From Roseitalea sp. MMSF_3546 (GTDB taxonomy: Bacteria; Pseudomonadota; Alphaproteobacteria; Rhizobiales; Rhizobiaceae), in NCBI RefSeq assembly GCF_030732865.1, contig NZ_JASHKB010000011.1, positions 62,001 to 126,000 on the forward strand: a stretch of DNA of 64,000 nucleotides, written 5' to 3'. The translations under genes and the position numbers were made by a program. The number at the start of each line of letters is the position of its first letter. Within the stretch, counting starts at the first letter, position 1. The notes under the pieces are model-generated. The model had not been told where the DNA came from. It made no database searches and saw only the letters and a program-made list of their open reading frames with translations. This document shows positions 48,273 through 56,158 of the stretch, piece by piece.

Positions 48273-49496
48273 CTACTCGATCAGGCCCGCTTCCTGCGCG
48301 GCCGTGATATAGGCATCTTCCACCGCGGCCAGCGTCGCCTCGGCGTCGCGTTCGCCGGTGAAGAAGGCCGGCAGTTCGTTGCCGAGCGCGGTGTGCATCA
48401 GGCCCATCTGGCTGGTCGACGGGTAGGACGGCGGCGCCGGTTCGGCCGAAGCGGTCGCGATGGCGCCTTCGGCCAGGCGGTTGGGCTGATAGCCCGAAAT
48501 CAGCCAGATCGCGGCGTCATTGTTGGCCTTGACCATCTCGGTGTCCAGGCCCTCCATGGCGACACGGAAGGCGGCTTGGGCTTGCTCGTCGGAGATGTTG
48601 CGGGCGATCACGATGCCGTCCCACCAGAGGGTCGTCGCCGGTGCGCCGCCCTCCATGGCGAGCGGGGCGGCGGCCGCGTTGACCTTGCCGACCACCTGGC
48701 TTTCGGCTTCATCGTCCATCGCCGCGCCGCGGCTGGCCCACAGATTGGCCATGGCGATCTTGCCCTGCTGGAACTGCTGCTGCACGTAGGTGGAGTCCGA
48801 AACCAGATATTCGGGGTCCATGTATTCGGTCAGCGCCTTCATCATTTCGAGCGCGTTGACGCCCGCTTCGGTGTTGACCGTCGGCATTGACTCGGCGTCG
48901 GTGAACTGGCCGCCATAGCCCAGGAACATGTTGTTGAAGTCCTGCGCCAGGTTCCAGCCCGACTTCATCGTCGCGCCGAGGGGATAGTCGACGACGTCCG
49001 CTTCCTCGATCTGCGCCGCGACCTCGAGCGCCTCGTCCCAGGTGGTGGGAACCTCAAGGCCGAGCTCGTCGAAAATGTCCTGCCGGTACATCAGGTGCTG
49101 CGTGTTGACCATCATCGCGATGGCCATCGTCTGCCCGTCGACCTTGATGAGCTGGTTCGGCGCGAGGTTCTCCCCGTACTCGGCCACAAGATCGTCAAGG
49201 GGGCGTATGGTGCCCTCGTTGAGCAGCGGCGTGATCGTCCCGTTGGCCACCCCGCCAATGTGGTAGAGCGACGGATTGGCAGCGAAGGCGGCGGGCTGCT
49301 TGGTGCGGAATTCCTGATCGAGTTCGGCATCGACATTGCCGCATTCGGCCATGGCGTCGGTGACCGCCTTCCACGCCTCGAAGCCGGCCGACAGCACCTT
49401 GACCGGCGTTTCGTTCTCGAACGCGCAGTCGGCCTGGGCGGCCGACACGGGCAAGAGCGAGACCATGCCCGCCATCATGAGGGTTCTCAGTGTCAT
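48273..49496 (-). CDS. Extracellular solute-binding protein, sugar ABC type
   Basis: A 407-residue periplasmic binding protein with a signal peptide (about 1-22, ending VSAAQA) and the family 1 solute-binding fold: VKVLSAGFEAWKAVTDAMAE (about 31-50), the hinge-side VNTQHLMYRQDIFDELGLEV and TTWDEALEVAAQIEEADVV, then MKSGWNLAQDFNNMFLGYGG and late aromatic residues (TTLWWDGIVIARN). Ligand-site Trp, Asp and Asn residues fit a polyol or sugar acid. It follows the ATPase gene by 62 nt and precedes the permeases. Confidence 0.92.
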   Translation of the reverse strand: MTLRTLMMAGMVSLLPVSAAQADCAFENETPVKVLSAGFEAWKAVTDAMAECGNVDAELDQEFRTKQPAAFAANPSLYHIGGVANGTITPLLNEGTIRPLDDLVAEYGENLAPNQLIKVDGQTMAIAMMVNTQHLMYRQDIFDELGLEVPTTWDEALEVAAQIEEADVVDYPLGATMKSGWNLAQDFNNMFLGYGGQFTDAESMPTVNTEAGVNALEMMKALTEYMDPEYLVSDSTYVQQQFQQGKIAMANLWASRGAAMDDEAESQVVGKVNAAAAPLAMEGGAPATTLWWDGIVIARNISDEQAQAAFRVAMEGLDTEMVKANNDAAIWLISGYQPNRLAEGAIATASAEPAPPSYPSTSQMGLMHTALGNELPAFFTGERDAEATLAAVEDAYITAAQEAGLIE

Positions 49497-49558
49497 TGCA
49501 TTCTCCCTTTCCAATGCGTCAGCGGCGGGCTTGCCCGGCGTGATACCGGTCGGCCCGT

Positions 49559-50611
49559 TCAGTGGCCTCCGATACGCGCCCCTGTCTTCTTGTCGAACAG
49601 GTGGCAGATGCTCGCCGGGACCGAAAGCGCTACCGAATCGTCGATTTCGGCCCGGTAATCCTTTGGCGCCTTTACCGAGACGAGAGCCCCGCCCGCGCGC
49701 ACCGTGATCATGGTCGCATCGCCCAGAAGCTCGATCGTGTAGACCGGCGCGTTGATCGCGCCCTGTGCCTCGCCGACACTGGCGTCTTCGGCCCGAAAGC
49801 CCAGAACGACCGGCCCGTCCGGCCCGTCCAGGCCCGAGATGCAGACGCGGTCCCCGGTGAATGTGCCGTTTTCGAGCACGCCATCCATCAGGTTCATGGC
49901 CGGCGAGCCGATGAAGCCGGCCACGAACGTGTTCGCCGGCCGGTCATAGATATCGGTGGGCGTGCCGACCTGCTGAACCACGCCCTGCTTCATGACGACG
50001 ACGCGGTCGGCCAGCGTCATGGCCTCGATCTGGTCGTGGGTGACGTAGATGGTCGTCACCTTGAGCTCATGGGAGAGATTCTTGATCTGCGCGCGCGTCG
50101 ACACGCGCAGTTTCGCATCGAGGTTCGACAGCGGCTCGTCCATCAGAAAGGCGTTGGGCTCGCGCACGATCGCACGGGCGAGCGCGACACGCTGGCGCTG
50201 GCCGCCGGACAGCTCGGCCGGTCGTCTGTGCATGAACGGCTCCAGTTCGACCATCCGGGCCGCGCGCATGACCCGCTCTTCATGGCTCGCCGGATCGACC
50301 TTGCGGACCTTGAGCGGAAACCGGATGTTCTCGAACACGTTCATGTTCGGGTAGAGCCCGTAGCTCTGGAACACCATGGCGATGTCCCGATCCTTGGGAT
50401 CGAGATCATTGACCACCTTGCCGTCGATCGAGATCTGGCCCTCGGTGACATCCTCGAGACCGGCGATCATGCGCATGGTCGTGGTCTTGCCGCATCCCGA
50501 CGGACCAAGAAGGACCAGGAATTCCTGATCGGCGATCGTCAGGTTGAAATCATCGACCCCGATGAAATTGCCCCAGCGCTTTGAGACATTGTGAAGCTGG
50601 ATCTCCGCCAA
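49559..50611 (-). CDS. Sugar-type ABC transporter ATPase (MalK/UgpC family)
   Basis: A 350-residue ATPase: Walker A LLGPSGCGKTTTMRMIAGLE (about 36-55), Q-loop FQSYGLYPNMNV, signature ELSGGQRQRVALARAI, Walker B AFLMDEPLSNLDAKLR, switch TIYVTHDQIEAM, and a C-terminal OB-type regulatory domain (about 235-350, VVLGFRAEDASVGE). The start is TTG 50611, giving the usual AEIQLHNVSKRWG beginning and preceded by a GGGAGGGGG ribosome site; an upstream ATG (50659) would lie within the first operator and is rejected. It is the first gene of the operon, directly downstream of the two LacI-type operators. Confidence 0.93.
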   Translation of the reverse strand: MAEIQLHNVSKRWGNFIGVDDFNLTIADQEFLVLLGPSGCGKTTTMRMIAGLEDVTEGQISIDGKVVNDLDPKDRDIAMVFQSYGLYPNMNVFENIRFPLKVRKVDPASHEERVMRAARMVELEPFMHRRPAELSGGQRQRVALARAIVREPNAFLMDEPLSNLDAKLRVSTRAQIKNLSHELKVTTIYVTHDQIEAMTLADRVVVMKQGVVQQVGTPTDIYDRPANTFVAGFIGSPAMNLMDGVLENGTFTGDRVCISGLDGPDGPVVLGFRAEDASVGEAQGAINAPVYTIELLGDATMITVRAGGALVSVKAPKDYRAEIDDSVALSVPASICHLFDKKTGARIGGH

Positions 50612-50652
50612 GGGACCCCCTCCCTGGACCGTATGGCGTTGTTGCCGGACGC

Positions 50653-50670
50653 TTTGCATACGATTTCAAA
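50653..50670. promoter_or_regulatory. LacI-type operator, site 1
   Basis: TTTGCATACGATTTCAAA has the LacI-family design: near-palindromic arms around a central CG. It matches site 2 at 14 of 17 positions (consensus TTTGMATACGWTTKCAA). It is 42 nt upstream of the ATPase start; binding here would block minus-strand transcription. Confidence 0.7.
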
Positions 50671-50707
50671 AACCGTAGACTCGCGATGTTCTTTTTGGCA
50701 AGCACTT

Positions 50708-50724
50708 TTTGAATACGTTTGCAA
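50708..50724. promoter_or_regulatory. LacI-type operator, site 2
   Basis: TTTGAATACGTTTGCAA, with central CG and TTG...CAA arms, lies 29 nt before the SnoaL-like D start. The centres of sites 1 and 2 are 55 bp apart, so one repressor could control both divergent promoters, possibly by looping. Confidence 0.7.
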
Positions 50725-50752
50725 TTGATTGAGAAATACAAGGAAGATCAAC

Positions 50753-51760
50753 ATGATGGACGATTGGAGGGAAGCGAGTCACGCCTTTCTGAACGCCCTG
50801 ATCCGCATCCCCGACGCCGAGCTGGACTGTTTTTCGCGCTCGATGATCGCGCACGATACGGTCTGGGACGTGTCGCATCCGGTCGGACGTCTGGACGGGC
50901 TCGAAGCCGTCGTCGAAGGCTTCCTGATGCCGCTGCGCCGGGCCCTGTTCCGGATCTGGCGCCGTGACGAAATCTTCTTCGGTGCGGCCAACCGCCGGGC
51001 CGAGGGCGGCAACTGGGTGTGCTCGGTGACCCATTATGTCGGCATCTTCGACCGCGACCTGTTCGGGGTGCGGCCCGCCGACCGGCTTGCCTTCCTGCGC
51101 TCGGGCGAGTTCTATCGCATCGATGACGGCAAGATCACCAAAGCGCGCATCATCATCGATCTGATCGATCTGATGCGCCAGGCCGGCCGCTTTCCGCTGC
51201 CGCGCATGCTGGGCACGGAAATGCTGTTCCCCGGACCGGCGACGCATGACGGCATCCTTCCCAACGATCCCGAGGCCGGCAGCACCTCGCTGGACATCGT
51301 CGAAGCGATGATCGCCGACCTGCACGATTTCGATCCCGACACGTTCCATTCGGAAGCCCAGACCGGCACGCACGGTCACTGGCACGAGGACATGATGTGG
51401 TACGGACCCGGCGGAATCGGGTCGACCTTCGGCTGGGACGGGTTCGTCAACCATCACCGGGCGGCATTCCTGCGCGCCTTTCCCGACCGCAGGGGCGGCA
51501 ACCATTTCTGCCGTATAGGCGATGGCGACTATGCGGCCTTTTCGGGCTGGCCCTCCATGACCATGACGCATCGGGGCGAATATCTGGGCGTTGCCGCGAC
51601 CGGCAAGGCCCTGACGCTGAACGTGATGGACTTCTACCGGCTCGCCGACCGGAAGATCATCGAGAACTGGGTGCTGCTCGACTATCTGGGCCTTTTCGAT
51701 CAGATGGGCGTCGACCTTCTGGCCCGATCGAGGGCCCTTCCGGCAGCCGGATCGGGATGA
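50753..51760 (+). CDS. SnoaL/NTF2-like protein D, two-domain
   Basis: A 335-residue protein of two SnoaL-like domains and the only plus-strand gene of the locus. Domain 1 (about 8-150) includes FLRSGEFYRIDDGKITKARI; domain 2 (about 175-325) includes HWHEDMMWYGPGGIGSTFGW, YAAFSGWPSMTMTHRGEYLG and NVMDFYRLADRKIIENWVLL, then QMGVDLL. It is homologous to protein B along its length. AAGGAAG stands 6 nt before ATG 50753; a second ATG follows at once. With operator 2 just upstream, it is expected to be induced together with the large operon. Confidence 0.85.
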   Translation: MMDDWREASHAFLNALIRIPDAELDCFSRSMIAHDTVWDVSHPVGRLDGLEAVVEGFLMPLRRALFRIWRRDEIFFGAANRRAEGGNWVCSVTHYVGIFDRDLFGVRPADRLAFLRSGEFYRIDDGKITKARIIIDLIDLMRQAGRFPLPRMLGTEMLFPGPATHDGILPNDPEAGSTSLDIVEAMIADLHDFDPDTFHSEAQTGTHGHWHEDMMWYGPGGIGSTFGWDGFVNHHRAAFLRAFPDRRGGNHFCRIGDGDYAAFSGWPSMTMTHRGEYLGVAATGKALTLNVMDFYRLADRKIIENWVLLDYLGLFDQMGVDLLARSRALPAAGSG

Positions 51761-51910
51761 AGGCCTGCGACCAAGCGTGCTTGCGCGCAATCTGCGACAG
51801 CGATGCGCTCTCCGACATGGCGCGCGTGGCCGGGCGCGACCATGGGATCGGGCGTGCCGCCGTCGCGCCCGTGATGGGTGCGCCCGGACAGTCGGAAAAG
51901 CCGATTGTCG

Positions 51911-52885
51911 TCATGGGTGGAATGAGCGATCCTGCTCGTCGGCCGCGCGGCCGGGATGAGGGCGCACGAACTGCTGCTCGCGCACCTGTTCGCCCCATTG
52001 CCGGCCGGGCTTTTCCCCGACGAGGCGGAAGCCGGCGCGCTCGTAGAGCGCCCGGGCCGCGTCGAGGCCGGAAAAGGTCCACAGCCGTGTCTCCGCAAAG
52101 CCGTGGCTATCGACGAACTCCATCGCCGCCTGCATCAGCGCCCGGCCGATGCCCGCCCCGCGCAGGCCGTCGGCGACGATGAACCAGCGCAGATGCGCAA
52201 CGTTCGGCGCCAGATCCTCGCCGTCGATGGCGATCGTGCCGACGATCGCGCCGCCGCGCCGGGCGCTCCAGATGGCGTTGCCGTCGCGCCCGAGCCGTGG
52301 CACGAAACCGGCCATTGCGCCGGCGACGGTCGCCTCGAACGGCGCCCCGAACCCGGCCGCCCGGCTGTAGTAGTCGGCATGCATGGCCACCGCCCGGCCG
52401 ATCAGTCCGGGCACATAGCCCTCGACGATGTCCGTGACAGGCTGTCGTTGCGCTTGATCGCCGAGCGCCCTGGCATAGGCGTCGAGCGCGCGGGCGAGAT
52501 CGGGCGCGCCCAGCCCGTCGAGCCGGTCGACGGCGCCGCGCACCTGACCGCCGGCGAAGGCGTTGATGGCGGCATAGGCCTGCCGGCCCCTGTCGGTCAG
52601 CGTCAGCCGCTTGAGGCGCGTGTCGGTCCCATCGCGCGCCTCTGCGAGATAGCCATCGGCGACGAGCGCGCCGACCAGCCGGCTGACGGTCGATTTCTCC
52701 AGCCGCAAGGCCGCGACCAGATCGCGGGCGCTGACGTTCCGGCCCAGACCGACCTCGATGATGGCATGCACGGCCGATGGCGACAGGTCCGTGCCGGCCA
52801 GCGTTGCCTGCATGAAGCCCAGTTCGCGCACCAGCCGGCGCGAGGCATCGCGAATGTGCGCGATGGTCGCCGCGTCGTCCGTCAC
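51911..52885 (-). CDS. MarR-type regulator fused to a GNAT acetyltransferase domain
   Basis: A 324-residue two-domain protein. The MarR winged helix (about 1-145) has SPSAVHAIIEVGLGRNVSAR, a recognition helix ALRLEKSTVSRLVGALVADG and the wing EARDGTDTRLKRLTLTDRGR. The GNAT domain (about 155-320) shows IWSARRGGAIVGTIAIDGED, the acetyl-CoA loop VADGLRGAGIGRALMQAAME and ARALYERAGFRLVGEKPGR. The start is probably GTG 52885, since GGAGG sits 5 nt before it; ATG 52897 would overlap that ribosome site. A perfect inverted repeat 15 nt upstream is its likely autoregulatory operator. The acetylation target is unknown. Confidence 0.9.
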   Translation of the reverse strand: MTDDAATIAHIRDASRRLVRELGFMQATLAGTDLSPSAVHAIIEVGLGRNVSARDLVAALRLEKSTVSRLVGALVADGYLAEARDGTDTRLKRLTLTDRGRQAYAAINAFAGGQVRGAVDRLDGLGAPDLARALDAYARALGDQAQRQPVTDIVEGYVPGLIGRAVAMHADYYSRAAGFGAPFEATVAGAMAGFVPRLGRDGNAIWSARRGGAIVGTIAIDGEDLAPNVAHLRWFIVADGLRGAGIGRALMQAAMEFVDSHGFAETRLWTFSGLDAARALYERAGFRLVGEKPGRQWGEQVREQQFVRPHPGRAADEQDRSFHP

Positions 52886-52899
52886 GGGATCCTCCATTC

Positions 52900-52916
52900 A
52901 GTTGTATGTTACAACT
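52900..52916. promoter_or_regulatory. Probable MarR-type operator
   Basis: AGTTGTA-TGT-TACAACT has perfect 7 bp arms around a 3 bp spacer, the usual size for a MarR-family site. It lies 15 nt before the GTG start of the MarR-GNAT gene, indicating autorepression. Confidence 0.75.
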
Positions 52917-53030
52917 AAATGCAGGCCGGTCTCTTGGCAATGGGCGATCGGGCCGTCGCCGGTCTGGCGCGCCCGCGATGGGGGCCGGGCCGGCGCGCGT
53001 TGCGCTCGGCTTGTGCCGGGCCCTGCGGTT

Positions 53031-54692
53031 TCAGGCCAGAAACAGCGCGGCCAGGACGACAGCCGTGCCCAGCAGCACCGGCCCGGCCGTGCTCCAGCGG
53101 CGCAGTCCCCGCTCGAGCCTGTCGATCGGGTCCAGCCGTCTCATCCCACGGCGAGGCCCGGGGTGCGACGGGGCAGGCCGTCGCGAGACGGCCGGGGGAA
53201 CCATCCGTTCGGCGACAACGACAAGGTCGCCGGCCGGGATGCGGGGCACGCCAATCCTCAGGCCGATGACCGCAGCGGCGATCGCGGCGGCGGCAAGAAG
53301 CGGCCAGGTGGCGCTCCACAGATTGGCCGCGGAAAGCACGTAGGACGCCTTGACGCCGACGGCCGGCGCCAGCAGCCAGGGCAGCACCAGCGCCGTGGCC
53401 CCGGCTGCCAGGAACGGTGCCCACAACAGCCGGCCGGGCCGGCTGCCATGCGCGCTTGACCGGCGCAGCAACACCCACACATGCAGCAGCAAGAGCGCCG
53501 TTCCGGCCGCCGATGCGGCCACCAGCGTCGCCGCCGGACCCTCAAGGCCGCTCTTGAGCGCGGTCTTGGCGACGGCCCCGCCGGTCAGCGGCAGGCCCGC
53601 CACGGACAACGCCAGTAGTGCCACGGCCGCCAGCAGGGCGTGACGCGCGCGCCCGTTCACCTGGCCCGCCACGCCCACCGACATGAAGAGCGCGCCCTTG
53701 GCCAGCCCGTGATGGACCGCATAAAGCGCGATCACGGCGGCGAATTCGGCGGGCGCATCGGCGAGCGGGGCCGCGCCCGCCGCCGCGATCATCAGGCCCA
53801 TTTGACTGACCGTCGAATAGGCGAGCGCGGCCTTGGCGCCGTTCTGGCCCAGGCCGGCGACGATGCCGAAATAGGCGCCGCCAAGGCCGGCGGCGACAAG
53901 CGCCAGGCTCCAGTTCGCCATGCCCGCGCCGGCCGGCAGCAGGACGAGCATGCCGAAAATGCCGGCCTTGACGATCGCGCCGCTGAGCACCGCCGAGGCT
54001 GGCGTCGGCGCCTGCGGATGGGCGAGCGGCAACCATACATGCAGCGGCACCAGCCCGGCCTTGATGCCAAGGCCGATCAGCATCAGCGCGAGTGCCGCCT
54101 CGCGCCCCGGTGCGTCGGCGAGCGCGTCGCGCACCTGGCTGATCACGAGGCTGTCCGCATGGGCGCAGGCGATGATCAGGCCAACCAGCAGGCTGGTCTC
54201 GCCGACCAGGGCCAGGATCATGTAGATCCGCCCGGCACGCAGCGCCTCGCGCGTGGCATCGTGCACGATCAGCAGATAGGCGGGCAGCGAGACGGCCGTG
54301 AAACTGACATAGAACGTCACCGCGTCCCGCGCCAAAAACACCCCGAGATTGCCTGTCAGGGTGAGGCACCAGAACGCGACGAACACCTCGCGCTTGTGCG
54401 TCCGGCGCATATAGGCCGTCGCAAAAACGCCAGCCAGCGCCCAAAGAAGGGCCGAGGCACCCAGAAACATCGCGCCGGTCGCATCGAGGCCGAGCCGGAC
54501 GCCGAGCAGCAGAACCGGCAATTCGGTGTGCTCGCCCGTCGGCCCCGAAAGCGCCAGTGCCAGCGCCGGAAGCGGCGCGATCGGCAGCAGCATGAGCACG
54601 CGCGGCCGCATCGCCGGCACCGCCGCGAGCAGCCCCAGCAGCAGCGGCAGCGCCAGGGCGGCAAACGGCAGCAATGGACCTGACACGATCAT
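53031..54692 (-). CDS. MrpD/NuoL-type proton-conducting subunit 3
   Basis: A 553-residue membrane protein with about 14 helices, of the antiporter-like family shared by Mrp, complex I (NuoL/M/N) and membrane-bound hydrogenases. Family features are the acidic and Lys residues in transmembrane positions (GLGIKAGLVPLHVWLPLAHP, about 205-224; GLGQNGAKAALAYSTVSQMG; YAVHHGLAKGALFMSVGVAG). A basic, Pro-rich cytoplasmic segment (about 470-525) precedes a last helix. It is the final gene of the eight-gene operon; ATG 54692 overlaps the previous stop (ATGA). Confidence 0.85.
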   Translation of the reverse strand: MIVSGPLLPFAALALPLLLGLLAAVPAMRPRVLMLLPIAPLPALALALSGPTGEHTELPVLLLGVRLGLDATGAMFLGASALLWALAGVFATAYMRRTHKREVFVAFWCLTLTGNLGVFLARDAVTFYVSFTAVSLPAYLLIVHDATREALRAGRIYMILALVGETSLLVGLIIACAHADSLVISQVRDALADAPGREAALALMLIGLGIKAGLVPLHVWLPLAHPQAPTPASAVLSGAIVKAGIFGMLVLLPAGAGMANWSLALVAAGLGGAYFGIVAGLGQNGAKAALAYSTVSQMGLMIAAAGAAPLADAPAEFAAVIALYAVHHGLAKGALFMSVGVAGQVNGRARHALLAAVALLALSVAGLPLTGGAVAKTALKSGLEGPAATLVAASAAGTALLLLHVWVLLRRSSAHGSRPGRLLWAPFLAAGATALVLPWLLAPAVGVKASYVLSAANLWSATWPLLAAAAIAAAVIGLRIGVPRIPAGDLVVVAERMVPPAVSRRPAPSHPGPRRGMRRLDPIDRLERGLRRWSTAGPVLLGTAVVLAALFLA

Positions 54693-56158
54693 GGCGCGTA
54701 TTGCCGTTCGACGATCAGGGTGGCCCAGCCGAGCGGGCTGAGCGCGGCGGCCGCGAACAGTCCCGCGGCCAGGGCGAGCGCTGCGGTGGCAATGGGCGGG
54801 GCCAGCAGCATGGCCGGCCCCTCCGTTTCGGCGGCGGCCGCGTTGGGGCCCGGCTCGCGGAACCAGATCCGGTAGAGAACCGGCAGGAAATAGGCGCCGT
54901 TGAGCAGCGTCGAGACGGCCAGCACGGCGACGACCCAGGGCTGGCCGGCCTCGAGCCCGCCGGTGCCCAGATACCATTTGCTGGCAAAGCCGGCGATCGG
55001 CGGCAGGCCGATCATGCCGAGCGCGCCGAGCGTGAAGGCGACCGATGTCCAGGGAAGGCGCGCGCCAATGCCGTCGATCTCGTCGATGTCGTGGACTCCG
55101 GCCCGTTCGTCGAAGACACCGGCGCAGAAGAACAGCGTGATCTTCATCAGGCCCTGATGAACCAGGTGGACGAGCCCGCCCACGACCGCCGTCTGGCTGA
55201 ACAGCGCAGCGCCCAGAACGATGTAGGAAACCTGGCTGACCGTCGAATAGGCGAGCAGCGGCTTGAGGCCATGCTGGGTCAGCGCACGGATGGAGCCGAA
55301 CAGGATCGTCGCCGAGGCAATCGCCGCAAGCGGCAGGCCCATGTCGATCTCCTGGACCAGGGCGATGCCGTAGATGTCGTAGACCACGCGCACGATGCCG
55401 AAGGCGCCGGCCTTGACCACGGCCACCGCATGCAGCAGCGCGCTCACCGGCGCGGGCGCGACCATGGCCTGGGGCAGCCACACATGCAGGCCGACAAGGG
55501 CCGCCTTGACGCCGAGCCCGGCGATCAGAAGCAGGAAGATCGCCCGCAGGCTCCAGGCGTCGAGCCCGGCCAGTTGCGGCGGCGCGGCGAAGGCGACCGG
55601 CCCGGTCAGGCTTTCGAGCCAGACGATCCCGACAAGCAGGATCGCACTGCCCGTCAATGTGTAGCCCAGATAGGTCCGGCCGGCCCTGATCGATGCGGCA
55701 TCGCCCTTGTGCACGACCAGCGGCCAGGTGGCGAGCGTGAGCAGTTCATAGAACAGGAAGAAGGTGATCAGCGAGCCGGAAAAGGCAATTCCCGTCGTTG
55801 CGAAGACGCACAGGCTGAAGAAGCCGAAAAAGCGCGGCAGGTTCTTGCCGCCGTGCAGATAGGCGATCGCATAGACCGTCGTCAGCAGCCACAGCACGGT
55901 CGACAGGGTCACGAACAGCAGCGACAACGCGTCGATCCGCAACACCAGCGACAGGCCGGGCACCAGTTCGAACTCGGTCTGATAGACCTGCCCGCGGCCC
56001 ACCTCGGCCAGCATGAAGACCACCAGCGCCAGCTTGAGCACCGCGCCGCCAAGGTTCAGCGCATTGCGAACCCAGACCCGATCCTCCGCCAGAAAGAAGG
56101 TGATCAGGCTCGGCACCAGCGCGGTGGCCAGGATGATCAGCGGCAGGGCCTGGTTCAC
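54689..56158 (-). CDS. MrpD/NuoM-type proton-conducting subunit 2
   Basis: A 489-residue, about 14-helix subunit. It shows the conserved FFLFYELLTLATWPLVVHKG with the key Glu (about 110-129), GLGVKAALVGLHVWLPQAMV, LTQHGLKPLLAYSTVSQVSY and HLVHQGLMKITLFFCAGVFD. The start is GTG 56158, overlapping the previous stop (GTGA). With the flanking subunits it provides three proton-channel modules, more than the two (MrpA and MrpD) of the usual Mrp complex. Confidence 0.88.
   Translation of the reverse strand: MNQALPLIILATALVPSLITFFLAEDRVWVRNALNLGGAVLKLALVVFMLAEVGRGQVYQTEFELVPGLSLVLRIDALSLLFVTLSTVLWLLTTVYAIAYLHGGKNLPRFFGFFSLCVFATTGIAFSGSLITFFLFYELLTLATWPLVVHKGDAASIRAGRTYLGYTLTGSAILLVGIVWLESLTGPVAFAAPPQLAGLDAWSLRAIFLLLIAGLGVKAALVGLHVWLPQAMVAPAPVSALLHAVAVVKAGAFGIVRVVYDIYGIALVQEIDMGLPLAAIASATILFGSIRALTQHGLKPLLAYSTVSQVSYIVLGAALFSQTAVVGGLVHLVHQGLMKITLFFCAGVFDERAGVHDIDEIDGIGARLPWTSVAFTLGALGMIGLPPIAGFASKWYLGTGGLEAGQPWVVAVLAVSTLLNGAYFLPVLYRIWFREPGPNAAAAETEGPAMLLAPPIATAALALAAGLFAAAALSPLGWATLIVERQYAP

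Noticed and set aside
51757-52182. Plus-strand frame starting in the stop codon of SnoaL-like D (MKACDQACLRAIC...)
   Set aside because: The ATGA overlap is attractive and the first 50 codons are not bad, but most of the frame is antisense to the MarR-GNAT gene and no family is recognisable. It may be a decayed remnant.
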